Shown piece by piece: positions 8,818-18,281 of a DNA stretch of 64,000 bases (position 1 is the stretch's first letter; every line of letters begins with the position of its first letter). The translations under genes and the position numbers were made by a program. Below the pieces are notes generated by a model. It ran no database searches and was not told where the DNA came from. It worked only from the letters and a program-made list of their open reading frames with translations. The stretch is from an uncultured Desulfobacter sp. (GTDB lineage Bacteria; Desulfobacterota; Desulfobacteria; Desulfobacterales; Desulfobacteraceae), in contig NZ_OY762614.1 in the NCBI RefSeq assembly GCF_963666145.1, forward strand, positions 186,001 through 250,000, given 5' to 3'.

Positions 8818-9288
8818 ATGAGAATCACTATAGACCTTGAATTTAGCGATAAAACAACGCAGCTACTCCACGCAACGATCATAAAACTCCAAGATCTCAT
8901 TCCTGGAAAAGCATTCAACATTTCGATCCATGAGCCCCCAGAAAACACACCCACACCAGAAGAGACCACCGATAAGGGCAATGATGTTCAAGCTGTCTCC
9001 CCTGTCCCCAAATCTAAGAACCCCAGAAAAATAAGAAAGAATTTCAGACACAACATTTTAAAGCTGATCAATCAGAGTGAAGGCCTATCCCCACAAGAAA
9101 TTCAAACGATGACCGGATTAACCAGTAAGCAGGTTTCCAATGTCGTTTCTCTGTTGAAAAAAAACGGCATGGTGGATCGAGTAAAAGGGAAGTACTACCA
9201 AAAGCCTGAACCTGGAATTGCGCTTGAAAAACGGGCGGACCAAGAAAAAACTGTAGCCCTCAATCATAAAAAAACCGAATCAGTTTAA
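8818..9288 (+). CDS. winged-helix DNA-binding protein, unknown role
   Basis: 156 residues from the ATG at 8818, chosen over an in-frame TTG at 8812 because AAAAGGA at 8801-8807 is well spaced from it. The N-terminal 40 residues (MRITIDLEFSDKTTQLLHAT) form an amphipathic segment. A Pro/Thr/Glu-rich linker follows (about 42-72), then a MarR/IclR-like winged helix (about 78-130) with ILKLINQSEGLSPQEIQTMT and LTSKQVSNVVSLLKKNGMVD, and a basic tail. The fold points to a transcription regulator; no family name is recognised. It is followed by a terminator at 9437 and stands alone. Confidence 0.7.
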   Translation: MRITIDLEFSDKTTQLLHATIIKLQDLIPGKAFNISIHEPPENTPTPEETTDKGNDVQAVSPVPKSKNPRKIRKNFRHNILKLINQSEGLSPQEIQTMTGLTSKQVSNVVSLLKKNGMVDRVKGKYYQKPEPGIALEKRADQEKTVALNHKKTESV

Positions 9289-9436
9289 AATACGAAAATC
9301 AAACTTTTGAAACTAATCAACTGGTAATCTTCGAGTAAGGTTGAGGTCATTTGGGGTTGATATAAAAAATTTATCCATTGAAGGATGCAAATAACAGCCC
9401 TTCAATTTAACATATTTTTTTCTCTCCTTTGTAACC

Positions 9437-9477
9437 GGGCATTCATTCACCATGTGAATGGCCCGGTTTCTTTTGTT
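9437..9477 (+). terminator. rho-independent terminator after the winged-helix gene
   Basis: Strong hairpin with CCGGGC...ATTCAC arms around a CAT loop and GTGAATGGCCCGG on the other side, followed by TTTCTTTTG. It lies about 150 bases after the stop at 9288. Confidence 0.7.
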
Positions 9478-9700
9478 CAAGTACAAGCTTAAATTAGCTG
9501 AGCCGGAAAGGCTTAACCCAAAAACTTGAAACCGCCACCCACCTTGCCTGGGCAACGGGGGGGCGGCATGGCACCCGAAACGGTGATGCAGGGATCTTAC
9601 CGGCACATCAGGTGAAATCCGGCCATGGATATGCAGGAATGGATATGCTATAAATTAACATTACGTTTCATCAACCCTTCAAGAAAGAACCATAACCACC
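9478..9700. other. intergenic stretch before cvfB
   Basis: With 9289-9436 this makes a gap of about 410 bases. It is GC-rich with a G7 run near 9560. I see no protein gene and no recognised riboswitch. The minus-strand open frame 9313-9606 runs through the terminator hairpin and is judged spurious. Confidence 0.4.
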
Positions 9701-10644
9701 ATGTCAGCATCAGCATATACCCCCCCCTGGAAACAGGCAGAAAAAAAACGTGCAGCCAACCAGAAACGTTCCTCGTCCAGGCAGTCCCATCCCTTTCTGG
9801 CCCAGGACCCCAAGGCGGTCGTGGGCCAGTTCCACGATCTGCCCGTTGAAAACTTCTCGGATTACGGGGTCTATTTGAGCTTTGGCCGTGACAGGGTTCT
9901 CCTCCCCAATAAGTACGTGCCAGAAGGCGTTGCCGTAGGGCAAATCATCCGCGTCTTTGTTTATACCGATTCCGAGGACCGGCCCGTGGCCACGACCCTG
10001 ACCCCGGCCGGGGTGGTGGGGGATATCGTGGGGCTGAAAGTCCGGGATACGGCGGCCTTTGGCATCTTCATGGACTGGGGCCTTGAAAAGGACCTGCTGG
10101 TTCCCCGAAGCGAACAGGAAGGCCGGATGGAACCCGGGGAAACCCATCTGGTAAAGATATGCTTGGACAAGTCTTCCCACAGGATCTTTGGTTCCACCCT
10201 GACGGCAGGATTCTGCGACGAGGACGCCCGGGATCTGGCAGCGGGGCAGGAGGTGGATCTCATCATCCACAGCATCAGCTCCATCGGTTACACCGCCGTT
10301 ATCAACCGTTCCCGCACAGGATTGCTTTACAAAACCGAGACGTTTGAAGACCTGGCAGTGGGCGACACATGCAAAGGATACGTCCTGCGGATCCGGGAGG
10401 ACGGCAAGGTAGACCTGACTCTCAAACAGCCGGGCTATGCCTCGGTGGAGGATCGGCCGAAAAAATAATAGCGGTCCTTTCTGCCAATGGCGGCGCCAGC
10501 CCCTGCCATGACAAGAGCCGGCCCGAAGAGATCCAGGCCGCCTTTTCCATGAGCAAAAAGGAGTTCAAGCGGGCCGTGGGCAAGTTATACAAAGAGGGCC
10601 GGATTACACTGCTCGGAAGCGACGGGATCCGCCTCATATCATGA
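9701..10644 (+). pseudogene. cvfB: CvfB-type S1 RNA-binding protein gene, split by a frameshift
   Basis: The first frame (9701-10468) codes 255 residues with repeated S1-like domains (FHDLPVENFSDYGVYLSFG at about 43; VGDIVGLKVRDTAAFGIFMD at about 105; VGDTCKGYVLRIREDGKVDL at about 223). The CvfB/YitL family normally ends in a winged helix. That domain is present in the -1 frame: IIAVLSANGGASPCHDKSRP ... EEIQAAFSMSKKEFKRAVGK ... YKEGRITLLG, ending at TGA 10642-10644. The switch falls at an A6 run (10460-10465, CCG AAA AAA TAA): slipping back one base reads Pro-Lys-Lys-Ile-Ile-Ala-Val-Leu and joins the domains seamlessly. It may be a lost A (mutation or sequencing error) or a slippage event. 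The next gene overlaps the last 4 bases (ATGA). The family binds RNA; its exact role here is unknown. Confidence 0.8.
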
Positions 10645-11162
10645 CGAACAGCGATATTTTAAGGCGCCTGCGCTACGCCTTTGACATGAGCGAAGGGGAA
10701 ATGGCGGCCATCTATGCCCATACCGGCACTCGGATACCCAGGGAGACCGTCACCTGCTGGCTCTTTCAGGACCAGGACCCGGCTTTTGTCCCCTGCATGG
10801 ACAAAGAGATGGCCAGGTTCCTCAACGGCCTTATCATTGATCGGCGGGGGGCAAGGGAAGACGGTCCGGCACCCGAAACCCGGCTCACCAACAACGCCAT
10901 CCTTCTGAAGCTGAAAATCGCCCTAAACCTCAGGGCGGATGAGGTCCTGGAGTTGCTGGCCCTGGCCGGAATGTCCCTGGGCAAGTCGGAACTCACCGCT
11001 TTTTTCCGGCGGCCGGACCACAGGCATTTCCGACGCTGCAACGATCAGGTACTGCGCAACTTCCTCACCGGTCTTCAGCACCGCCTCAGACCCTCAATCC
11101 CACAGGGTGAAAAAGAGATCCCTGGCGAAGATCCCTGGGCCTCGGCCCGGAAAAGATGCTGA
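10641..11162 (+). CDS. DUF1456 (YehS-like) protein
   Basis: 173 residues built of two similar halves, each a helical DUF1456 repeat: first MTNSDILRRLRYAFDMSEGE, second RLTNNAILLKLKIALNLRAD. The motif LxxLxxAxxxxxxExxAI and the later FRRPDHRHFRRCNDQVLRNF are characteristic of YehS-like proteins, whose function is unknown. It overlaps the end of the CvfB reading frame by ATGA, so it is translationally coupled to that gene if the frameshift is bypassed. High GC, like its neighbours. Confidence 0.85.
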   Translation: MTNSDILRRLRYAFDMSEGEMAAIYAHTGTRIPRETVTCWLFQDQDPAFVPCMDKEMARFLNGLIIDRRGAREDGPAPETRLTNNAILLKLKIALNLRADEVLELLALAGMSLGKSELTAFFRRPDHRHFRRCNDQVLRNFLTGLQHRLRPSIPQGEKEIPGEDPWASARKRC

Positions 11163-11208
11163 CCGCCTTCCCTAAACACTGCCGAAATTCGTGATGCAGC
11201 CCTCCGGC

Positions 11209-12843
11209 CTAAATCGCCTTGTGATTCCGGCCGGTCTTTTCAAGGTAGTATTCGTAATCGCCCGGATATGCAAAGACTTCCCCGTCGTTGATTTCAAAGA
11301 CCTGATCGACCAGGTGGCGAAGGAAATACCGGTCATGGCTGACCAAGATCAGGGTGCCTGTATAGGCCTTTAGGGCCTCCAGCAGAATTTCCCTGGACTG
11401 GATATCCAGATGGTTGGTGGGCTCGTCTAAAACCAGGAAGTTGAGGGGACGCCCCAGCAGCGTGGCCAGGACCACGCGGCTTTTTTCTCCCCCGGACAGG
11501 GATTTGATCTTCTTGTCGACCTCATCCCCTGAAAAGAGAAAGGATGCGCAGATATTCCGGATCACCCCGATGTTTTCAAGGGGGAGGACCTCCTGAACTG
11601 TCTCGAACACCGTTTTTTCCGCGTCCAGAATATCCATGGCATGCTGGCTGAAATAGCCCAGGCTCACACCAGCCCCGAGGCTGATCTCCCCGGATGTAGG
11701 CTCGGTCTGCTGGGCAATGATCTTGAGCAGGGTGGATTTACCTGCCCCGTTGACCCCGACCACCGCGGTCTTGGACTGCCGGGTGATCATGGCTGAGACA
11801 CTGGAGAACACCGTCTTGGATGCACCCCTGTCCGGCGCCCAGGTTTTGGACACCCGGTCCAGACTCAGCACATCGTCTCCGGATCTCGGTATTTCAGGCA
11901 ACCGGACCTTGATCTTCTGCTGGAAAGGCGGGATCTCAATGCGCTCGATTTTCTCAAGCTTTTTGATGCGGGACTGCACCTGGGCTGCATGGGAGGCCCT
12001 GGCCTTGAAACGGGCAATGAAATTTTCCTCCTTTGCCAGCATCTCCTGCTGCCGCTGAAAGCTTGCCAGCAGCTCCTCTCGCCGGATTTCCCGTTCTCTG
12101 ATATAAAAATCGTAGTTCCCGCCATAGGTGGTGATCGTCTGATTGCCCACCTCAATGATGCGGGAGACGACCCGGTTCATGAAATCATGGTCATGGCAGG
12201 TCATCAGCAGCGCGCCTTTATAAGTGTTCAGGAGCCAGTCTTCAAGCCAGAGAATGGACTCCATGTCCAGATGGTTGGTCGGCTCATCCAGCAAGAGCAC
12301 GTTGGGGTTGATGGTCAGTATTTTAGCCAGGGCGATGCGCATCTTCCAGCCGCCACTGAAAGTCTCCACCGGCATGCGGTGCTGGTCCGGCATGATGCCG
12401 AGCCCTGTGAGAACCGTCTGAGCCCGGTTTTCAAGGTCATAGCCCCCCCGGTCCTCAAACATCTGCGTGACCTCACCGTATTGTTCAAGCAGGCTCGCCA
12501 GGGCGTCGTCATCCATGGGCTCGGCCATGGCCGCCTCCATCTCTTTCATCTGCTGCCCCAGCGCCACCACATCGTCAGAACCTGAGATCACTTCCTGCAA
12601 GACCGTCCGACCCTTCATGTCCCCGACCTTCTGGGAAAAATATCCGATTTTTATTTTTTTGGAAAAAGCAATGCTCCCGTCATCCGGTTCATCTCGGCCG
12701 GTAATCAGGCGGAAAATCGTGGTTTTACCGGAGCCGTTGGCCCCCACCAACCCTGACCGGATGCCTTTCAAAATCTGGAAACTGGCTTTCTTTAAAATAA
12801 TTTGCGGGCCGAACTGCTTTGATATTTGGTTCAGATGAATCAT
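11209..12843 (-). CDS. ABC-F family ATPase
   Basis: 544 residues with two ABC domains and no membrane segments. Domain 1 has Walker A VGANGSGKTT (33-42), signature ETFSGGWKMRIALAK (about 162-176) and Walker B VLLLDEPTNHLDM (about 185-197). The charged P-site/linker helix (about 245-300, REELLASFQRQQEMLAKEEN) precedes domain 2, which has Walker A GVNGAGKSTL (about 366), signature LSGGEKSRV (about 450) and LVLDEPTNHLD (about 470). ABC-F proteins act on the ribosome in translation control or antibiotic protection; this one resembles the Uup/YbiT/EttA group without resistance-specific features visible. It converges with the DUF1456 gene 47 bases away and appears monocistronic. Confidence 0.9.
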   Translation of the reverse strand: MIHLNQISKQFGPQIILKKASFQILKGIRSGLVGANGSGKTTIFRLITGRDEPDDGSIAFSKKIKIGYFSQKVGDMKGRTVLQEVISGSDDVVALGQQMKEMEAAMAEPMDDDALASLLEQYGEVTQMFEDRGGYDLENRAQTVLTGLGIMPDQHRMPVETFSGGWKMRIALAKILTINPNVLLLDEPTNHLDMESILWLEDWLLNTYKGALLMTCHDHDFMNRVVSRIIEVGNQTITTYGGNYDFYIREREIRREELLASFQRQQEMLAKEENFIARFKARASHAAQVQSRIKKLEKIERIEIPPFQQKIKVRLPEIPRSGDDVLSLDRVSKTWAPDRGASKTVFSSVSAMITRQSKTAVVGVNGAGKSTLLKIIAQQTEPTSGEISLGAGVSLGYFSQHAMDILDAEKTVFETVQEVLPLENIGVIRNICASFLFSGDEVDKKIKSLSGGEKSRVVLATLLGRPLNFLVLDEPTNHLDIQSREILLEALKAYTGTLILVSHDRYFLRHLVDQVFEINDGEVFAYPGDYEYYLEKTGRNHKAI

Positions 12844-13067
12844 GATGGCGTCTTAAATACTCTCTTGCTGCTGCGTAATGGTGTCGCGTATACTCAATGA
12901 AAAATGGGCAAGATATCATTATATTACCTAAAAGTGAACTCTAAAAAACACACCCAAAGTTTGTTAGGGTTAAATTTTTTACTTCCTCCATCTTTTATTG
13001 CCGTCAGAACTGGTTATCTTTTTGACGTGGTTGAAACATCGTCAGATTACCATTAAAGGAGACTGCC

Positions 13068-13265
13068 ATGAAGACCAACATTCATCCCATTGAAAGAGGC
13101 GTGCGTATCGTCCTGGGCATCATCATCTTTTCCCTTATTTTTGTCGGGCCGAAATCCTGGTGGGGCCTGATCGGCATCGTGCCGATTCTCACCGGCTTGA
13201 TCGGATGGTGCCCACCCTATCAGCTCCTGGGGATCTCCACCTGTAGAAAGTGCCAGGACGACTGA
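13068..13265 (+). CDS. DUF2892 small membrane protein
   Basis: 65 residues with two hydrophobic segments (about 11-27, VRIVLGIIIFSLIFVG, and 32-48, WGLIGIVPILTGLIGWC). It starts with the family hallmark N...IERGVRI and ends in CPPYQLLGISTCRKC. DUF2892 proteins are the membrane part of YgaP-type rhodanese proteins; here the rhodanese domain is absent. The GWCPPY...CRKC cysteines are also family features. An AAAGGAGA ribosome site lies 6 bases before the ATG. Inner-membrane location is likely; the role is unknown, perhaps sulfur handling. Confidence 0.85.
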   Translation: MKTNIHPIERGVRIVLGIIIFSLIFVGPKSWWGLIGIVPILTGLIGWCPPYQLLGISTCRKCQDD

Positions 13266-13400
13266 TCGTCCGCCAGAGTGACCCGGCGACGCATCCGGCG
13301 GTATGGCCAGACCAACAGGAACGCTGCCCAATCAGTAGTGGGCGGCTTTCCATTGGCCGGGCCGGGACTCTGGTCCGTATTTCGATTCGTTCGTCATTCA

Positions 13401-14102
13401 TCAGGGCTCTTCTTTCGGTTTGACGGCGATCCATACCACATGCCGGCCGCCCTTGCCCGGGGCAACGGCGCTGACCGAGACAGCCCTTGCCTTGAATCCG
13501 CAGTTGGCAAGGCGGCGGGTAAAGACGGGATCATCCCCGGCGGACCAGATGCCGAGGACACCGCCCGGGGTCAAGGCTCTGAAGGCGGATTTCAGTCCGT
13601 TTTCGGCATAAAGGCGGTTATTGGCATCCTGGGTCAGCCCTGAAGGCCCGTTGTCCACATCCAGGAGAATGGCGTCAAAAGCGTCTGTCTGCCGATGGAT
13701 CACCGATCCGACATCCGAAGCGTCCACCCTCACCCTGGTATCATTCAAGGGCATTCCGGCCAGGTGTCCGAAGACCGACCGGTTCCAGGCGATCACCTCC
13801 GGGATCAGTTCAGCCACCAGAATCTTTGCATCCGAAGGCGCCAGCGCCAGGGTCCTGGCAAGGGTATAGCCCATGCCCAGTCCGCCCACCAGGATACGCA
13901 ATCCCGATCCCTGCCCGACCTTTTTCTGCCCCATATGCTCAAAGGCCAGGTTGGCCAGGGCCTCTTCTGACCCGTGCATCCGGCTGTTCATCAGTTCTGT
14001 TCCGCCGGTGCGGATGGAAAACTCCTCGCCCCGCCTCCGGAGAATCAATTCATTTTTCTGGCCCGGCACCATAGCCCGGTCGATTTCTTCCCAAGGTATC
14101 AT
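13401..14102 (-). CDS. spermidine-synthase-like methyltransferase-fold protein
   Basis: 233 residues with a Rossmann SAM-binding core. The glycine loop is RILVGGLGMGYTLART (about 69-84). The acidic end of the second strand is ILVAELIPEVIAWN (about 93-106), and the motif IV region is DAILLDVDNGPSGLT (about 142-156). These match the SpeE-like family, but the polyamine-binding aspartate pattern of true spermidine synthases (DSSDP-like) is replaced by DVDNGP, so the substrate is unknown. Start ATG 14100-14102 has GGAC 4 bases upstream. It stands alone between DUF2892 and the nat gene. Confidence 0.75.
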   Translation of the reverse strand: MIPWEEIDRAMVPGQKNELILRRRGEEFSIRTGGTELMNSRMHGSEEALANLAFEHMGQKKVGQGSGLRILVGGLGMGYTLARTLALAPSDAKILVAELIPEVIAWNRSVFGHLAGMPLNDTRVRVDASDVGSVIHRQTDAFDAILLDVDNGPSGLTQDANNRLYAENGLKSAFRALTPGGVLGIWSAGDDPVFTRRLANCGFKARAVSVSAVAPGKGGRHVVWIAVKPKEEP

Positions 14103-14190
14103 TCATGTCCTTTATTTGGTGTCAATGCCCGCACAGTATCTCACAGATTCCAGGGGTTAGAAATAATGTCTTTTCCATGATTCAGATTCT

Positions 14191-15012
14191 TCATGCTTCT
14201 GAGGCATTTAATCTTTCATATAACCGGCAACCTTCTTTTTCAGTGATCTGAATGCCAAGCTCTCCAACAAGTATCCGCCATAGCTGTTCTGAACTACTTA
14301 TTTTTTGAATCTGGGTGCCGGATTGTTGAGTCACCCAATACTCCATATTACGTAAAGATCGGGTTTCGCTTTCCAGGATAAGAGCAGCAACCAAATTATT
14401 TACGAAAGCTGCATCAGGGTGTCGATGTGAATAGAAATGTCCCAGTTCGCAATCGGATTGGCCATAACGTGCAAGCTCAAACCTATATAGGGAAAAGAAT
14501 CCCCCCTTCTGTAATACCTGCATGTGATACTCGCCGGCCTGGCCCTCGGCAATGCGGAATATTTTTTCACCGTCCTGGGACTCTTTTTCTGACATTAAAA
14601 CCGGAATCCTGGGTCCAAGAGGCCCGAAACCTACATCCAGAACATATCGTTCCCCTTCATATTCAACCATTGTAATCCGGTGTGTTAACCCGGGGTGTAT
14701 ATCCTGATTGTAAATTACACGCGCCAGATAAAGCGCCACCGAGAATCCAAGTTCTTTTAAAAACCCATACAGCAAACCATTTTGTTCAAAACAATACCCA
14801 CCACGCCGATGAACAACTATTCTGTTATATAGTGATTCAAGATCAAGAGACAGATTGTCACCAAGCCAGCATCCAACGCTGCTGAAAGCAAAAGTTGCGA
14901 CATGCCGTGCAACAACATCACTTAAAAACTCTAAATCTAATTTGCGGTTCAATAGATTAAGGGACTTGAGATACCCTTGAACCATTTCATTATTTTGCAT
15001 CACATGCTCCAT
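14191..15012 (-). CDS. nat: arylamine N-acetyltransferase
   Basis: 273 residues, the usual family length (about 270-280). The catalytic cysteine sits in RRGGYCFEQNGLLYGFLKEL (about residues 70-89), histidine in GLTHRITMVEYEGERYVLDV (about 110-130) and aspartate in YVLDVGFGPLGPRIP, forming the Cys-His-Asp triad. The enzyme moves an acetyl group from acetyl-CoA to arylamines or hydrazines in the cytoplasm; natural substrates here are unknown. No partner genes are adjacent. Confidence 0.92.
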   Translation of the reverse strand: MEHVMQNNEMVQGYLKSLNLLNRKLDLEFLSDVVARHVATFAFSSVGCWLGDNLSLDLESLYNRIVVHRRGGYCFEQNGLLYGFLKELGFSVALYLARVIYNQDIHPGLTHRITMVEYEGERYVLDVGFGPLGPRIPVLMSEKESQDGEKIFRIAEGQAGEYHMQVLQKGGFFSLYRFELARYGQSDCELGHFYSHRHPDAAFVNNLVAALILESETRSLRNMEYWVTQQSGTQIQKISSSEQLWRILVGELGIQITEKEGCRLYERLNASEA

Positions 15013-15320
15013 TTGTTTTGATTACAAATCATAGATAAGAGTACACGGATAAAATGACAATGTCATTACATTGGCTGAAATCAAATATTTCTTGGCTCAG
15101 TTCATTGTGCCGTTGTTACACCTGAGTATGGAGCCCTGTGAATTAAAATTTTAATCCATTCTTGCCATCCAGACAAATGTCAGGATATCATGAAGTTGAA
15201 AACAAAAGTTTAATTTTATTATCCTTACCTGAGACTCGTTTTTCATTAAACTTGCATCATCAGCGAAAGGGGTAAGCAATTTTTGTTAAAGTGCAGGTTG
15301 AAAAAAGAGGAGTAAGTTGT

Positions 15321-15680
15321 ATGTCAAATAAAAAAGATAGCCTTGTTCAAAAAGTATTAAAAGAGCAACAGTCTCGCCAAACCGGTTACCGGGAGCGTGC
15401 TCTTAAGATGTTCCCTTGGATCTGTGCCCATTGTGGTCGTGAGTTTGAAGGAAAACGAGTCAAGGAGCTTACGGTTCACCATAAAGACCACAACCACGAC
15501 AATAATCCGCCTGATGGGAGCAACTGGGAGTTACTGTGTATATATTGCCATGACAACGAGCATTCTCGGGACCAGGTCGCGGATGCTTACTCCAATGAAG
15601 TGGCTGGGAGCACCAGAGACTCCGGCGGTTTCACCAATCCTTTTGCCGGGCTTGGCGATATGTTGAAAGGTAAGTTGTGA
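15321..15680 (+). CDS. yajD: YajD-type HNH nuclease
   Basis: 119 residues from the ATG at 15321, preferred over the in-frame start at 15291 because GAGGAG lies 8 bases upstream and the product then matches YajD (about 115 aa). Zinc/HNH features are CAHCGREF (about 33-40), ELTVHHKDHNHDNNPPDGSN (the H-N part, about 47-66) and LLCIYCHDNEHSRD (about 69-82). HNH proteins cut nucleic acids; the physiological role of YajD is not settled. Monocistronic. Confidence 0.88.
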   Translation: MSNKKDSLVQKVLKEQQSRQTGYRERALKMFPWICAHCGREFEGKRVKELTVHHKDHNHDNNPPDGSNWELLCIYCHDNEHSRDQVADAYSNEVAGSTRDSGGFTNPFAGLGDMLKGKL

Positions 15681-15919
15681 TCTTCCTGTCGGCCTTAAAC
15701 ATGGTGGGTTCAGATTACGTTTTGCTGTTCCGGCCATATTCTTCAACCAGGCCTCGGCACAGATCCGCAGGGTCTCCTTGAATATTGTTCGAACAAGTAC
15801 TGTCAGAGGGTGTTCGTCCTCATACCTGACAAAGGATTCCACGGGCAGGACGTGGAGAATTTTTATCCATGGTCTGGGCACTGCGGGAGAAGTAGAACCG
15901 TGTTCAACGAGGGCAACCT
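15681..15919. other. stretch with coding-like remnant
   Basis: No certain gene. The minus strand has a stop-free frame (15531-15919) whose translation includes RPWIKILHVLPVESFVRYED and IFKETLRICAEAW, protein-like in composition. It lacks a clear start and runs antisense into yajD. It may be a decayed gene fragment. Confidence 0.25.
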
Positions 15920-16261
15920 CTACGGCCTGATATAGGCGAACCCTTCGGCCTGCCTGTCTATCAACTCCTTTACACCGACAGGAACAATTGAAATAAAATC
16001 AAACAGCTCGTCGGAGGAAATTTTTAGACCTGTAAGGGAATTGTTGCATGCGCAGAATCGGACCCCCTGCCGGTTCAAATTCATAAGCTCGTTTTTAAAT
16101 GTCGAGGATTCTTTTTTATACCCCAGTACGGCATTGGCGTTAGCCAGAAGTTCTACCGCTGCATCTTGGGTATCAATGCTTTTACACAGATTAGTCAAAT
16201 TTGCGATGACCATCTCCCATTTGTTCGCTTCATCGATGTGAAATATTACCTTTGTAGTCAT
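15920..16261 (-). CDS. DsrE-family small protein
   Basis: 113 residues from the ATG at 16261 (MTTKVIFHIDEANKW), preferred over a frame start 39 bases upstream because homologous folds begin there. The pattern VIFHIDE...W..V..N..NL....D...VELLANANAV with RQGVRFCACNNSL (cysteines at about 77 and 79) and a final IVPVGVKELIDRQAEGFAYI is that of the DsrE/DsrF-like (YchN) family. The C-A-C arrangement is close to the site of DsrE-type sulfur carriers, but the dsrEFH partners are absent, so a sulfur-relay role is only possible. YCII gene lies 75 bases upstream on the same strand. Confidence 0.8.
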   Translation of the reverse strand: MTTKVIFHIDEANKWEMVIANLTNLCKSIDTQDAAVELLANANAVLGYKKESSTFKNELMNLNRQGVRFCACNNSLTGLKISSDELFDFISIVPVGVKELIDRQAEGFAYIRP

Positions 16262-16336
16262 TTTATTATATGTCTTTTGTGGTTTGTTTGAATTATTCAA
16301 CCATTTTTTTATGCTATGAGCCCGATGAAATTAGCA

Positions 16337-16624
16337 CTATCTTTTTAATATTTCATAACCTTCTGCCACCATACTAGGAACAAACTCGGTAATAACGTAT
16401 TCTGCAATACCCGCTTTCTTGAAAGGATCCTTTGACAGAATTAGTTCCAATTCATCTTTATTTTTAACACAAGATAAAATAATCCCTCCGGTTCTTGGTA
16501 TTTTTCTACCCGATGCTATGAAATTCCCGTTTGCATATTCTTTTTTCAGATACTCGACATGCAAATCAAGGTATTTTTCAACCTCTCCAATTTCGCATTT
16601 ATAATTCAACGAGACTATGAACAT
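16337..16624 (-). CDS. YCII-related (YciI-like) protein
   Basis: 95 residues with the ferredoxin-like YCII fold. It opens MFIVSLNYKCEIGEVEKYL, has the family histidine in DLHVEYLKKEYANGNFIASG (about 21-40) and the typical RTGGIILSCVKNKDELELIL with DPF (about 67-69). The His-Asp pair of the family is thought to be catalytic, but no reaction is assigned. The ATG has AAAAGGAG upstream. Probably co-transcribed with the DsrE-family gene below it. Confidence 0.85.
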   Translation of the reverse strand: MFIVSLNYKCEIGEVEKYLDLHVEYLKKEYANGNFIASGRKIPRTGGIILSCVKNKDELELILSKDPFKKAGIAEYVITEFVPSMVAEGYEILKR

Positions 16625-16924
16625 TTTTCTCCTTTTCGACTTGATAAATAATTATGTGGCTGTCACTGTTAATGGGCTATTTTTATATATTATCCCGCTA
16701 TACAAAATTAAAACAGGATAAACCTCTAATAACAACCTATCAATCGTATGTAAATAGTACGCATTAAGCCATTTAAAAAAAACAGAACCGAATACTCATG
16801 GCATGCTCGACCTATCGGATTCTTCCATTGCTTTATGTGTGGATCAGGCGTAGAACTGCGTTTTTAAAATAATCAAACCGGGTCTGGTATAAAACAGGAC
16901 ACTGCATTAGTAAGGAGAATAGGG

Positions 16925-18220
16925 TTGGGACAGTTAACGTACGCGGTGGTATTTGTCGGCGCATTTGTTCTTTTTGGCGCCCTGGTTTTAAAAAATCAAA
17001 GACGCATGGTCAGTGGTACGGATTTTTCAGTGGCGGGCCGGTCCCTTTCAACCACCCAGGTCTCCTGGGTAATCATCGGCACCCTGGTCGGCGGCGTCTC
17101 AACCATCGGTACCGTTCAATCGGCCTATGACCAAGGTATCAGTGCCTGGATTTTCACCCTGGGCAGCGGTATCTCCTGCTTTATTTTAGGATGCTTTTTT
17201 GCAACTGCATTGAGACGGGAGCAGGTCACAACCGTTTCCGAACTGCTTGGCAGATACTTTGGCACCAATTTTCAATATTACTGCTCCATGCTCAATTCCT
17301 GCGGCATGTTCATCCATATTATTGCCCAGTACCTGGCTGCCATGGCCATTCTCACCTCCGTATTTCACTTCCCGCTGCCGATCTCTTTGTTAATTACCAT
17401 GGTACTCATGGGCTTTTTTGTTATTTCAGGCGGAATATCCGGCGCGGGCATGGTGGGAAAAATTAAATTTTTTCTGCTGTACGGCATCATGACAGTCTGC
17501 ACGGTTATTGCACTAATCAAAGGCCATGGACTGGGTAACATTTTATCTCAATTACCCAAAGATACGGACTTTTTAGACTTTTTTTCCAATGGTGTCGGCA
17601 CAACCACCATTGATATTGTCTCCATGGTCACAGGTGTATTGTCCACCCAGATCTACCTGCAGGCCATTTTTTCGGCCAAGACCATCAGAGAGGCCCGAAA
17701 CGGTGCGTTTCTTACCGCCCTTGTCATTCCGCCCATCGGCATTTTAGGGATTATTGTGGGACTTTTCCTCCGGGCCAACTGCCCGGAGCTTGAAGGCCAC
17801 AGCGCCCAGGCGTTACCTTTTTTCTTTCAATACACCCTGCCCCCGGCACTGGCCGCTTTTTGCTCTGCCGTGTTGCTGCTTGCGGTTTTAGGCACCGGTG
17901 CCGGCCTTGTTCTGGGCGTTACGACCAATGTTTACATGGATGGGATTCGACACCTGTTCAAAAAAGAACCGGCGAACAGCCTGACCATTGTCCGGTTATG
18001 CACCCTTGCTGTCCTAATCCTGTCTGGCGGCATCGTGATGGCAGGTTTCAGCACAACAATTCTGCGCTGGAGCTATCTGTCCATGGGATTTAGAGGGGCG
18101 GCCGTATTTGTTGGTTTGTGTATTGTGGTCTTCACAAGACGACAAAAATATTCCGCCATGATTAAGGGACTACTATACGTTCTGCCGATCTGTTATTTTG
18201 TCCTGGCTGTATTTTTTTAA
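16925..18220 (+). CDS. sodium:solute symporter family transporter
   Basis: 431 residues starting at a TTG with AAGGAGA 8 bases upstream. About 12 hydrophobic spans run from AVVFVGAFVLFGALVL (8-23) to LLYVLPICYFVLAVFF. Features of the SSS (LeuT-fold) family are DFSVAGRSLSTTQVSWVIIG (about 33-52) and GTLVGGVSTIGTVQSAYDQG (about 52-71), the latter covering the sodium-site region. It is inner-membrane and substrate is unknown. Shorter than many SSS proteins (about 480-550 aa). It stands alone, with nothing nearby naming the solute. Confidence 0.88.
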   Translation: MGQLTYAVVFVGAFVLFGALVLKNQRRMVSGTDFSVAGRSLSTTQVSWVIIGTLVGGVSTIGTVQSAYDQGISAWIFTLGSGISCFILGCFFATALRREQVTTVSELLGRYFGTNFQYYCSMLNSCGMFIHIIAQYLAAMAILTSVFHFPLPISLLITMVLMGFFVISGGISGAGMVGKIKFFLLYGIMTVCTVIALIKGHGLGNILSQLPKDTDFLDFFSNGVGTTTIDIVSMVTGVLSTQIYLQAIFSAKTIREARNGAFLTALVIPPIGILGIIVGLFLRANCPELEGHSAQALPFFFQYTLPPALAAFCSAVLLLAVLGTGAGLVLGVTTNVYMDGIRHLFKKEPANSLTIVRLCTLAVLILSGGIVMAGFSTTILRWSYLSMGFRGAAVFVGLCIVVFTRRQKYSAMIKGLLYVLPICYFVLAVFF

Positions 18221-18281
18221 CGGTTATGTACCTGGGCAAAAGAGGTGATGCGTTCAACAAATTTGCCATTTCTACGCGATA

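Noticed and set aside
9313..9606. 97-aa minus-strand frame
   Set aside because: It runs through a strong terminator hairpin at 9437-9477 and has no family features.
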